Source: Pelodera strongyloides (taxonomy: Eukaryota; Nematoda; Chromadorea; Rhabditida; Rhabditidae). From it: a stretch of DNA of 64,000 bases. The notes below the pieces were generated by a model that worked only from the letters and a program-made list of their open reading frames with translations, had not been told where the DNA came from and ran no database searches. Shown here piece by piece: positions 1 to 12,345 of the stretch; the first letter of the stretch is position 1; each line of letters opens with the position of its first letter. A program made the translations under genes and the position numbers. The stretch covers positions 124,001-188,000 of the forward strand of contig JAANDG010000093.1 in the NCBI GenBank assembly GCA_036852015.1. Reading direction: 5' to 3'.

Positions 1-280
1 GTTTACTTTTGAGCAATTCGTGATTTACTTTCTCTTGCACAGCTGCAGATAAGTAACTAAGGAGGTGTGGGCTTGAAAGTTAGGGTGCTGGGCCCTGCGG
101 ATCTGACAAAAGGGAGCTGGGGCCTATGCAAATGAAGTCGACAAGTTGAGTGAGTGCGCGCCAATTATCTTACATGCGGCAGGAGAAAAGAAAGGGGCGA
201 GACGGCCAGGCATAACTCTATTTTTCTCTATATTGCTCTCGTTCTCGCATTCACTACCTACTTGCAAAGGGTGATATCAA

Positions 281-411
281 AGAGAGAGAGAGAGAGAGAG
301 TGAGAGAGAGAGAGATAGAGAGAGATATATAGAGAGAGAGCGAGAGAGAGAGAGAGAGAGAGAGCGTGAGAGAGAGCGAGAGAGCGAGAGAGAGAGAGAT
401 AGAGAGAGAGA
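281..411. repeat. GA/CT microsatellite
   Basis: An interrupted (GA)n tract of about 130 bases, broken by single T and C changes. It yields artificial Ser-Leu reading frames on the minus strand that should not be taken as genes. Confidence 0.95.
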
Positions 412-3400
412 TTTAATAAAATAAAGCGTTAACAGTATGCATGTATTCCTGCAAAACTGCAACAATGTTTGCAGACTGTAACATACATGTGCTTATACAG
501 CATTTTTATGTTCAACTGGCAAAGTAAACAATCAAAGAGAGAAACTTTGATGATTATACTAATAAATTCTACAAAGAGAGTTACAGGGCGAACGAATTTA
601 TAGTCAAGCGAAAAAAAGGTGTGACATAGCCGCAAATCCCTTGAGAGGCAAAATTTTTTTCCCGAATACCGCGAATGTGGAGGGGGGCAGCCGTTGAATG
701 AATTCACGATGTGCGATTCAATTTTAGTGAGTTGTCCCACAAGTGAATTGAAGAACGTTAGAGTAGGTGAAGAGAGACGCCTACTGCTACCAATCTAATC
801 CCACAATTGATATGGACACTTATTTTACCGAGACGTCTACCGCAAAAGGGGAAACAAGATCATCTCTGAATCGACCTGGCTGAATAAATGATTAAAAATC
901 ACGGTCTTGCATATACTGCAGTAATTCCGAAATAACATGCACAGCGTGAATGAAAGCAGATACCGTGATTTGTTATTTCAAATACAGTTATGGGATGCAT
1001 GATGCATGATGCTGAAAGAATTAAATCAAACGAATAGCTTTACAAACGCCCGTACGCATGTAATTAACAGTATCATATGTACAGCACACAATAAAACTTG
1101 AATTCAATGTTTGTTGAGCCCATGATTTTAGCGTACTTGTGCTGGAATATGTTAGAGGGGAGTAGGGTGCCAGTTGACGTGATCCGCTCATTTATGAGTT
1201 GGGACTCGTCGGCTAAAAACAAAACGCACTGAAAGGCATTTGAATGAGGATGCGTTCAAGCGTAAGTGCACGGGGAATTTTTTCTTGGTGTCGCTCAGGA
1301 ATTTGGGCCTACATTTTTCTGGACCTTTCCGGAGGTACAACGTCTTCACTCCTTGGAATATAACGAACACATCACAACAAATAAGAATTGTTTGTGTTTA
1401 GAGAGGCGTTCTTGTTAGAGATACTGTAAAGGGGCTGTAACATGCGTCTAACGTCTTGTTCTTTAGTCCCCTTGCGCTAGTATGGGTAACACGTGCAATT
1501 ACCGTTTTAGGACCAACGGTGTATGTGTGAGAAAACTACATAGCATCCAATGATTAATGAGTTGCTTTGCGGTGCTTGTTGAGGGACGCCGAAAGTATAT
1601 GAAAGGATAGCATCTACTATTTTTAGTTGAACATGACGTCACCAATAGTAATATCAAATTAATAAGAGAGCAATGATGATTTCTCATTCACAAACATTTT
1701 TCATTTGAGTGGAAAAGTATTATGCTACGAAGGATTGTTTATACGCGGAGCCAAAGAAATGATCATTCTTCGGCTATTCCGTGCGTAGCTGACGTCCAAA
1801 AGTTTTCAACAATTACTGTTTTCTAAAGCATGAATCCGTTTTTACTAAAATGTATTTCGCCTACTTATTTCCATAAGCAAGATTTTTTTCACAAATAAGA
1901 GAACTGAGAGTCGGTTGTAAGTAAATGTATAGGTTTAAAAGTAGCATCACTTTGATCCTAAAAGTGGAGATTCGCAAAGGCAACGAGTGGTCTCCTTCTT
2001 AGAAATTTGGGTGAGAATTGGAGTAGAAACTGAAGTCAATCAGGTTAGACGGGTGACGGGTCGCACTAACACACCACAGAGGCGGATTCGGTAGAGAGAT
2101 AGGAAGCCACGTACACATTCTGCCCATTTCGAGGCAGGGGACAAACGAGCATTGACTACTTGCAGCCAACACTGTGGTTAATATTCGCCGTTGTGACAGT
2201 GTTGACTGATTCAGGAATTGGGCCAATTTAATAATGCAGGCACGATATGTTTATTATGATATTGGGTCCTTGCAGGTTGCCTTCCTATCCAGTCAAACAA
2301 AATTAGCAATTCTTCTGGAGAACTAATGGGAGGACAATGCAAAATTGGAGTATTATTTCAAAAGCGCTCATTAATATTTGATGATTTAACGTTACTTGAG
2401 TTAAATGGGATCATCATATCACATGCTTGGATCGTATTCTACTGGTTGGATAAATGAGGAACCTAACATAGTCAAGGTTTAGGGGGAAAAAACGACTCCG
2501 TCCCTCAATGTGGACTGAAAAATAAAGATTTAGAGAATAAGAGGAGGGCTTTTTCGAGAAGAGCGCAATCATTAGATGAACGATGAAGGATTTCGGAAAT
2601 AAGTGAGTAATTATGTGGGAGAGGCTCTTCCCCGCACAGAGAACATGTGGTGCCTAGACCACAAAATAAACTAGGGGCTACGGCTCAGCCAAATTGCCGA
2701 AATCAATCGACTTTTTTATGTGAACATCATCTACCAGCAATTTCGCTCATTTCAAGCTCTATCAAATTATTTTGCACTCTTTGTTCCGGGGAATCATGGC
2801 ACAGAAAACAAAGTGCAAGATGGATATTAGAAAAAAGAGGACATTTTGTCCTTTTAGCACTTTTTTGGTCAAAAGGGGCGCGTATTGAGTATTTTATGCG
2901 AGTCCGCTCAATGTGCTGAATTAATCCAGCGAAGTGGTGCAGGTGGCTTTAGGCTGTTCCACTAGGGGAGAATTGTGAAGCAGTACGAATAATACCAAAG
3001 AGAGGTCTAGTCGTCTAGTAAACAAGCGGGACAAACTATAAAGAAGGCGGTTGTAACAACAATAGGTGAGGTAGTTGTCCTCTGAACCAAGTGTACTTTC
3101 TATGTTACTGAACATGAACTCTGTAGTGCGCTTTGAAAAACGAGACATCTGCTTTGCAGCATAAAAAGAAGAGATTTTCCGAGAAGCGTATGCAGTTCCA
3201 CCAATTTGGCTTAAATGTCAAGAGGGTAGTGTGGGGTCCTCTCCTGAAAGTGATATAGGAGGCTAAGGACATTTGCTTGTTAGACATTTTGGAGAAGAGA
3301 CAAGACAAAGTGGGGTTTTGTGAATTGAGAAGATCAAGGCAACAGGCAACGGGTCCACCGGGAATACGCGCATCACACAGCTTTGGCTTTGGGAGGGTAT

Positions 3401-6400
3401 TATTCGAATGCTACCGTTATTCAGCACATATATGTTCAATAACCCTCCAAAATATGAACATCTTCAACAATGCTCCATCCTCACAATCAGTTCAAAAACA
3501 CCGTTAAAAGATCGCAAAGGATTTTCCGGCGCAAAAAAATAAACGAAGATACGGGATCAAAGACGTTTATATGACTTGGAGGAAGCAAGTCCTTTGTGCC
3601 CAAAGTAGGCCACTTTAGTATTGCATCCCCGAAAGCAGTAATGATCGTTGTTTGAACTGCACATATGTGATAGAAAACATCCGTCATATGATTATTTCAC
3701 TGACTCCAAGCGGTAAGTCACCAGATATTCCAAATTGAAAGTGTAATAGTTTCTGTGACCGGTAACTTCAATCCATTCGGAGCCCAGGCTGACAGCAGCA
3801 GTTGAATTGTCGTTGAATGACGCTAATTGCCGCCGCCATGCTTGGTCCTAGTTGTCATTAGGCATTCATCATAAAGGAATAAACCAATAATTTGGCCGAC
3901 AGTATGTTGGCCAAATATAAACGGGTGTATGAAAGCATAAAAGGGTATTACTTGGAAATTACATAACATTGCAGAGTACTGTTACAAGTGACCAGTCTTT
4001 ATTTTATTATGAATTATTACTGCAATATTGACTAGAATCTCATGGGAAGAAAACTTTCCGAATTCGACACACTTCCGAAAAGAAGATCTCAGAGCAAAGC
4101 ACAGATTTATGACATATATGTCAAATCGACTGGATTCTACCAAAAACAAACGTTAAATATAAAAAAATATGAGTTTAACTACAGTTCTAGTTGCGCCATT
4201 GAGAAACGTGGGTGCTTTTCGTTAGCCGTGACAACCCTGAAATTTGCACAATTCTACAGATGAAGCACCCTAAAATGGCGGGGCCATACTTTCTAGAGAA
4301 TGTCAGTGTTTTTTTCTCTCCACAAAAACAAAAGCCGGAGTGCAGAGATATAGAGAATACAACCGGTCCCTAAGGATGTATACTGGAAGAAAAAGCCGTT
4401 CTATAGCAAGTAAAAAAGCGACAAACAAGTTAGTCGACAACCAGCGAGGGGCCATTGTCTGTCGAGACAATGTTGAACCTTATGGCACTGCATTATGTAA
4501 CAGCTTTTTCGTAAAGCTTCCTATTTTCGAATGCCTGAATATTTCTCAAACAGCAATGCCACCCGACGTTAAGCGCTATGCTCGTTCCACTCCCAAAGTG
4601 TCGATTGTGAATGTTGCATAAGTTATAAACAAGACACGGACACTTCCCTATATGCTGTGCTGTCACTGTACATGTTGTGGATGGCAGTTTGGCCTTTCTT
4701 CGAAAAAGGCACAAGTGGGAATGCCCCAGAGTGGATTTCCTCCTGTTGAGGGGCGCTTATCACAAGCGAGGGGAGGGCTTTCGCATTTCTTTTTGTCTTG
4801 TCTCTCTTTTGGAATACGAGGTGAAGTACGTAGCATACAACTCCCAAATCAGATGAAAGCAGTTGAAGAAAGCAATGGGACAATGCCTACATATAAGTAG
4901 AAACAACACCTCTGTAACTTTAGCGTACGCCATTTGGTTAGAAAATGAGGAATCATGCTGACGTGAGTTTCTGCTGAAGTGGTAAAAAGTAGGGGTTAGG
5001 ATACTATCGTGTGTTGAAAAAAGTGCAACAATGTTGGAAAAACTCTGCTAGCAAATGTTGTGCTTCTGAAATTCGTGTGTGGAATGGGATCTTCGTGGGA
5101 GGACGGGGGCACGGTGATCTGTTGGAAACAAATGAATTCGAGATGAGAAATGGAAAGTGACCAGAAAGAAGGAAGAAGTAGAGACTAGAAAAGAGAAGTC
5201 ACGGGGTCTGGATCCCCCAACACCGTTCATTTGGGAGCCGAAAAGATCAACTTCTGGGGATTAGTCCGCTGAATGGAAGAAACGAATGATGCATTGGCTT
5301 TGGTACCCAGCTAAAACTAATGAAAGATCTTTAAAGCTTCACTATTATATGACTGCAAATTGATAGTGGAAAACCGCGCAATATTATATGCATATGAAAG
5401 CAGCAGCGCAAGTAATCTTCTCAGCATTTTTAAACTAGTTTAACAAGAAACACTACTGAAACAAATAAAGCACTCTTCGCCTAACGGAAAGATATAATTT
5501 AAAACGTTCTTGCTGTTTTTTCAACTTCTTTCTCTTTTTTCGCAAGTTTTATGGAGGGGAAAGTAGATGTGTTCGTTGAAATTGGTTGGCACCCCATTTG
5601 CGCACAAAATTTGCGCGTCCCGTGAATGCCATTCTATTCAGATCAGTAAATGGCGCAGCACAGTGAACACTTTTCAAAGGAAGTGCCTATTGGGGGCCGA
5701 CAAGCAAAAAAAAATGAGCGAAAGAAGGAAGGGCCAAAGGTAGCAGTCAATTTCCTACTTTTCCAAATAACTATGACGCCGAGCACAGATGTAACACCGG
5801 GGACCTCCAATGCAGCAGAGTTCATGCAGGATGGAGTATTACAGTGACGCGTGTTTTGACAGGCAACGCACAAAGTCGACTGAGAAACGGGACAGCCTGA
5901 CGACTTGCTACACTAATTCATCCGTGCGGCTAGTTGGTGCAAAAAGATGGCTCAAATCTGCCGGCATGAGGGGGGACATTTTTAAACAAACGTCACGATT
6001 TACAACGAGCTCTTCGTACATATGCATGAAAGTGCCTCATTGTCGCAAGGGAGATATCGGCAAACCACTAAGGATAGGGAAGAGAACCTAAGAACATGAA
6101 ATTTTAGGGATATAGTGGGAGAAAGAGGGAGAAAAATGAGGAAATGAACGAGAGATATGCAAAGAGAGAATAGTAGTGGGATATTAGAAGGCGTCCAGAG
6201 TTTGGATATAAACAACTGTATTTAGATAGCAATTATGAAAGAAAACCAGCTAACTTGTATTGCAATGGTTCTCAAAATCCAGTGCAACGAAAAAATATAA
6301 GTCTTTATTGTCTATACAAACAAATAGATTGATTTGAAAGACCAACGTTCAAGCAAAACATTAAACACATGACACGTACCTTAAATAACACCCATATTCA

Positions 6401-6962
6401 TATAATACATAAAAATCTTGACACTGAGTAATCATAAGGTGAAAACCCAGAGCAACGGAGTGTTCCATTGTCACAAGTACTTATATTGGAAGCACCCGAT
6501 CCGGAATCTCTTTTAGTTCCCAACTTCCACTTCGAACTGAGAATGCGTCCATGGCATTTGATCTATAAGAGGGTGATGAATTGACTACATTGAATACCTC
6601 CCTTATGAATGGCATAATGCCACTAATTGATAGCGTACTGATTGCGTCCTATTGATTGTAAGCATGTGTTTGCCGGAGCATTTGATAGTGGACTAAGGTG
6701 ATAATATATAATAAATGCGTACCTTGTTGAATGCCGTGATGATTGCCTTCGCAATAAAACTTCCCTACTCGGTCTTCTCTTATAATCCAGTATATGTTCC
6801 TCATTCGGGTGTACCTTCGCATCTCCCATGTACTTTCCTTTCGATTGTGTTGGTTCGCTATGGATGCTTGCGTCATGTCGCTGTGAATTTGAGCGGTTTC
6901 CATCTAAAGTAGACTACGTTGAACTAAAAAAAAACGTATATTTGAAAAACAAACGAAAAAAT
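412..6962. other. Spacer, no gene recognised
   Basis: About 6.5 kb, AT-rich and with stops in all frames at short spacing. The longest open frames are near 100 codons, lack paired splice sites and resemble no family I know. I see no tRNA, rRNA or coding exon here. It could hold 5' or 3' UTR of an unseen neighbour or unrecognised small genes. Confidence 0.5.
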
Positions 6963-9481
6963 TTACCCGCCTTGACCCTGCGTCATTGTAAATGAAGAGA
7001 ATGTTCGGTAAAGATCGGTAGACTTTTTCATAACCGTTGTGAACACAAAATGCACCCCGTAGAGGATCATCTGCACAAATGTGATGATCGAAAGACCCAG
7101 AAAGAATCCAAATTGGCCTGAAAAGTCGAATGTGACAATCCTGTAAATTCAATGTTGGCATGTTTAGTAATAGTTCAATATGGACCGAGGGAAAATAAAT
7201 TCGGATGTGTTGTCGAGCGGTTTCCAACAGTTGGCAGTTATGAACACGCGAACGAAATTCCAATAAGAATTTTACCTCCGATTTGCGACATAAATCCAGG
7301 AACAGTGGTGGTGTAGACCTCCTTCACAAATTCGTACTAAAATTATCTGCGTAAACACTTGAAACGGGTTTAAGTTCGCTAAATGTTTGAAACAAAAGTT
7401 ACCTGCAAATCGTTGAATGAGACCTCGAGATTGAAGACATAATCAACAAAAGGAGTTAATGATTGACTTTGTTGGAGGGCAGTGGTGTAATCCCAACGAT
7501 GACATCCAGGGATACACTAAACATTTATTTAATGTTTATAAGTAGGTTATTTAATTCCTAAAATGATTTCTAAATGTGTCGCTCGGTTGTACTTTTGAGA
7601 GGGAATAGGAGAGGCTGATTAACAGTGAAAACAACATTGATCAAAGAAAACAAAAGAAAAATACCTCTTCTTTAACCTCCGCACTATTGTAGACGAGTTG
7701 AATGCTATCGTAGTAATTATCCGTGATGATCGACGGATCGCAAACTCCCTTATTCGGTGGTAAGCGATGAATATCTTGCAAGTACGAAAGAGAACAGTTG
7801 AACGGGATGACAACGTTTGAGAGCAGCCATTTTCGTATCATGCATTCGGCATCTTTTCCGACGATCTGAAACAATAACAATTAATCCTTCATATGTAATT
7901 TTTTCCCGGAATCGTTTACTGACCAAAAATGACCATGGCTACAGGACGCTTTGACACATTTCACATGACCAAGAGTTGGCAACTAACCCGTTTCGTACAT
8001 ACATCGCGGCTCTCGATCAGTTCGATAAACCTGGCTGAAAATCTCATTCTGTTCCATTCATGCGGATACAAGTAAAATCTAAAGCAAGCAAATTATTTCA
8101 TATTAGAGTAGCAACCATGAATATATGGGGGGGGGCTCCCGAAGCTGCGCGAGAACTATTCCGTTGGAAATTGTTTTATGATTTCTTACCATTAAAGGAA
8201 TTAAAGAACTATGATCTCACCTCGGAAAATCGACCACATGATTAAAGTTGTCAGTAACATAGACAATCATTTGCGGCTGAAAATAGAAAACAGTAGCTTG
8301 TTATGGATTGTACATTCACTGATGCCAGGCACACTATCTGGTTTACTGTTTATTGAATTTATTGAAGATAAGTGACTTTACTTTTTGCAAGATCTCACCT
8401 GAACATATTTATACTGTGGGGAAGTGACACTAACGGGTGCTTTAATACTTAAGATCAGCCGTCCAATGTCGTCCGCTTCGGTCTAAAGATTATTTTTATT
8501 TTAGCTTCTTAACAATAAGATCTCTTATTTGGAAAATTCAATATACAAATTTACCTGATTCACACCTCTCCTAGTCTGGTAGCAAATTCCACGCCGCATA
8601 ACGCGCTAAATTGAAACAATTGAAAAATTATGGCCAAAAGGACGCATTGATCAGTGTGACAGTTCATACAATTAAAACACAATATTGTATACTTTTTTTT
8701 TTGAAAATGCTTCCCACCTGTTTCTGAAACAAATCGTTGCAACAATCCACTGAGTTTCCGCCAAATTGACAGCTGTAAAAAAGGTCCTCGCACTTGTAGC
8801 CGTACTCGTCCTGAAGCACGGATCTAGGTTTTTACAGCACTGAACGGTAATGTATGACAACTTTCGCCGTGATTAAGAATTCACCGATGTATGATCTAGA
8901 CTTCTTCGCACCTGAATCATATCCCAAAAATCTGCGGTTGAGTATCCGTGCGACCATATTTTATAATACGAGTCCAATCGATTCAAATGTGTTCGGTTGT
9001 AGTTGGCAATGCTATCCATGTTTTCCACACCATTACCAGCAAGAAAGTACCTGAACCTCAAGTGTTCATTTTCAATTAAAGCACACTAGCAAACTCTCAC
9101 TACCAACTTCTAGAAGGATTCATGTTTTTATGCAAAATGATTCATTTCACGAAGTCTTTCCACGAAGGGTTGTCGTTCATATCCCTGGTTTCCTCTGTCT
9201 CCTGCCGCAATTAGGTGCGGACTGTTTTATAAGGTTAAGCAAATTCCTTACCGTAGAATATCGACCTGAACATCACGCGTGATATTTGGCAATGAGGTGC
9301 GCATATCAGTAAACAAACGCTCCGAGTCAAACACATCAGGCACTTTGGGGCAAATTGTCAGGGCAGGCAATTCGAGCGAATCAGTCTAAAGCAGTAAGTA
9401 CTGAGGTTATTTGTAAATGAATGCGGTTATACACGCGTCTATCATGCCGAAGATCATGTAGCTGTATGACTTATCTTCTAC

Positions 9482-9512
<31 letters not shown>

Positions 9513-9956
9513 CTATCTATAATAATATATATAAAGTACATTCAGCTCACCAGTCTTATTGTAGTCGACGTGGCAGTTGGTCCGTGAACGTATTCTACTA
9601 TAACGAGCGTCGTTGTAGTGACTCCGCAAATGATACACATTACCAGAACGAGCCACCAGAACGCACGCATCGGAGCAGTTTCCGATAGTAGAGCCTACGA
9701 CGAGGGGTGATCTTTCATATAGTGAACTTTTTTAGCAAGTTAGGTCTTCTCCTTACCTGATAGGGTGGTTCGAACTTGGTCAGCTTGAAAGAGCAGTCCT
9801 GTATTGTGCAAGCCTTTGCAAGAGACTACGTTTTCTTTTTTCAATCTGGGTTTTTTTGTTTGGCGCTCATACCTGACTAAGTCCATGAATCTCTCCAGTC
9901 CATGGTGGTGGATCGTCATCGTGACACTGACAAGTCTTCCCCTGTGGAAAGAACAT
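6963..9956 (-). CDS. DEG/ENaC-family sodium channel subunit
   Basis: Amiloride-sensitive sodium channel family: two membrane helices with a large extracellular Cys-rich loop, forming trimeric cation channels. Thirteen exons, in transcript order: 9956-9873, 9694-9551, 9385-9252, 9050-8912, 8810-8718, 8605-8555, 8482-8399, 8276-8221, 8078-7988, 7865-7665, 7516-7403, 7336-7276, 7117-6963. They give 468 residues. Visible marks: the cytoplasmic HG gating motif (EIHG, residues 22-25); TM1 at about 40-60; LPALTICPK after TM1; a Cys-rich loop (for example GGNSVDCCNDLF and RRGICYQT); then VPGFMSQIGGQFGFF leading into TM2 at about 420-438, with the GLS selectivity-filter triplet at 425-427. The protein is short for nematode degenerins (often 600 or more), mainly from short termini. 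The start ATG lies in the same open frame as the first exon; an upstream exon spliced to 9941 is possible instead. I cannot assign a named C. elegans orthologue. Confidence 0.9.
9487..9534. repeat. TA microsatellite in an intron
   Basis: An (AT)n run with ATCT interruptions, lying inside intron 2 of the DEG/ENaC gene, 17 bases from its TM1 exon. Confidence 0.9.
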
Positions 9957-10197
9957 GGCAACACGGGAACTCCCGGTTAATGGAGAAGACCGCGGCATCT
10001 TTGTGTTTTCAGGTCATTGGCTCTGGAACTACATCAAGACACATAACCATGCCACCTTCTCGCTGATATGCAAAAACATAACATCAAATGATTTTTTTTA
10101 CACAATGTAAGAAATATACATCTGTGTAGCTGTGCGGCTCGGAAGAGGAGATCACATGTATTGTTATTTTGTATGATAGATATTACACATACCGAAC

Positions 10198-10220
10198 GTA
10201 ATATAATATAATATAATATA
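10198..10220. repeat. ATATA pentanucleotide repeat
   Basis: Four to five copies of an AATAT-type pentanucleotide unit, about 240 bases upstream of the DEG/ENaC start. Confidence 0.85.
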
Positions 10221-11409
10221 AACTCAATAAATGCACACCAACTCTTTCCAGAGCATAAAAAATAATAAACATTTGGATTTTTTAAAACACGGTTATTATC
10301 TTCTGAAATAATGTGCACGTTAGTAAGCTTCGCAGCAGAAGGTTTAAGGTCAATATACGCTCACTAAAGATGGGCTTAACGAGGCATAAATATATCACAA
10401 AAATTGACAAAATTGACAACAAATAAATTTATTCCGGGTCAAGTGGTCTATAAATAAATATTAACACGTAAACCAGGATATAGTACAATTGGGGGCATTG
10501 GGGATTGTATATGTTACGGGCTTGTATAACTTAAGTGGACGGAAACATGAGAAGGCCGGTGCATTTCTTATTAGGTCCTAGTATGTGAGGATCTAGGGCC
10601 GTTCAGCGGTCAGACTACACATGGACGTATATTCGTAGCAGGACGATTTTAAGAAAAATACAAGTCACTTCCCATTTCATCAAATTGTCATGTACTGTGA
10701 CAATTATTCCGAGCGTGGGTTTATTCTAAAATACGTCATACCTCTTACCGCAAAACAATGAGCAAGTCCGCAAAACAATGAGCAGCTCTGCTTATATGGT
10801 AGACATTTCGAAAGCAGCTTCTCGAAATCTGTGTGATAAGGAGACTGTCTGTGTCATAAAAGTTTTTGCTCCTTCAAGAAGCACATGCATCTGATATTAA
10901 GACACTAAATTCGGTTGCCTCATACTCTAAAGTAATTAAAATTTCAATAATCAGCAAGCATTACACGACAAACCAACCCCAACTATATTGATGGATGTAA
11001 CATCAGCGGTATGATTTTCAACGCACACAGTCAACTTTTAGTTTCGCAAAACAACAGATCGTGTGTGATAAGCTCTACATTCATCATTGTCAACCATTGT
11101 GTCACTTTGTAAAGACGTTCCTTTATGGGTCTCCCTGGTTTCGGTTCTACGTGATGGATTTGTAAGGCAGGTGAGGAGAGCAAACTGATGAGGTAAAGCC
11201 CGCTTTGTTTGAAGTGGTGCCTCCTTCCTGGAGAGAGCACAGACAATGAGAGGTCAGTAAAGGAGGGGAGAGTGCAAAGAGAGAGAAACTCGGAAATGTC
11301 CTCTCTCGAATCATCACTTATCTTTTATCACGAATGACTGATAGTTGATAGAGAGGACATCTGTACTAGGTTGGCCACTCTGCAACAGAGTGGTAGTGAG
11401 CGAGACGAC

Positions 11410-11460
<51 letters not shown>
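11410..11460. repeat. GA/CT microsatellite
   Basis: A nearly pure (GA)n tract of 50 bases with one AAA interruption. It lies between the divergent DEG/ENaC and Kunitz/Lustrin genes. Confidence 0.95.
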
Positions 11461-11461
<1 letters not shown>

Positions 11462-11868
11462 ACTCTTGTGTAGTCATTTCACTATGGTCACGGATTAAAG
11501 ACACAATGAAATCAAAAGTTCTGCGTATGAATAATAGCCCCTTCAAATCGTTAGGTCCATTCATATACATAAGACGCGCGTAAATAGGAAATATTCGTCA
11601 GTGAGCGTGACATTACCTGTGTGGACAGTCCGAGTTAACTGCAAACACAACACAAATATTTGTTCGCCAAAAACCAACTCAAAATACACCTTGGAAGCAG
11701 ACGTACTTTTTGTGCCCTACAAGACAACTATACTATTGGTTTGCTAGCACTAAACGTGAGTAGGAAATTTTACACCCACAACGTTTGCCATGTATTATAA
11801 ACTACATTCCGTTAAGAGTACGCATACCACTTTTCACGAAGTTCTGCCGCCTATGTGGAAAAAAACTG

Positions 11869-12127
11869 TGAGTGGAAGGAACAGCGGATAGAATTGAACC
11901 TTGATCACCATGACCGCATGCTAGAGCGCTCAGCCCTACACCACTGAACCGGGTGTATAATATTCAACGGCGGTAGTTGTATTCATTGGGTGAAAAGAAG
12001 TAAAAAAAAATGTGAGTGGAAGGAACAGTGGATAGGATCGAACCCTGGGCACCATGCTAGAGCGCTTAGTCGTACACCTCTGAACTGGGTGTATAATATA
12101 CAACATCGGTAGTGGTATTCATTGGGT
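11869..12127 (-). repeat. Tandem pair of tRNA-like (SINE-type) repeats
   Basis: Two direct copies, about 11869-11991 and 12012-12127, both starting GTGAGTGGAAGGAACAG and ending near ATTCATTGGGT. Read on the minus strand, each holds a pol III-like pair of boxes: an A-box-like TGGTGTAGGG or AGGTGTACG, then a B-box, which is GGTTCGATCC in the second copy and the decayed GGTTCAATTC in the first. The second copy lacks about 8 bases between the boxes. No clean cloverleaf is evident, so these look like tRNA-derived SINE units or tRNA pseudogenes rather than working tRNA genes. Confidence 0.6.
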
Positions 12128-12179
12128 CGGAGTAGAAACTCTAATCTTGGATTTTTCAGAGTTCTCAGCGGATGTTACA

Positions 12180-12345
12180 GAGCTTCACTATATACCGAAT
12201 TCGTACACCTCCTCCGTATCAGAATTCGTTTCATCCGAACTCGCAAATATGAATTAACCTATCTTTGGAAAAAACTACCTCAGGACATTATTGACTGTAA
12301 ATGTCCCAAATCCTTTCGCTCAGGTCTATATGCTCTTGATGAAAA
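12180..12345 (+). pseudogene. Possible non-LTR retrotransposon RT C-terminal scrap
   Basis: The plus-strand frame reads RTRKYELTYLWKKLPQDI and then about 15 residues later SFRSGLY. This resembles the LW-LP-I motif and downstream S-F motif that close the reverse transcriptase of CR1/Jockey-type LINEs. No RT catalytic motif is present, so at most it is a truncated 3' relic. The match rests on a short motif. Confidence 0.35.

Noticed and set aside
277..465. Ser-Leu repeat open frame
   Set aside because: A translation of the GA/CT microsatellite; no start context or homology.
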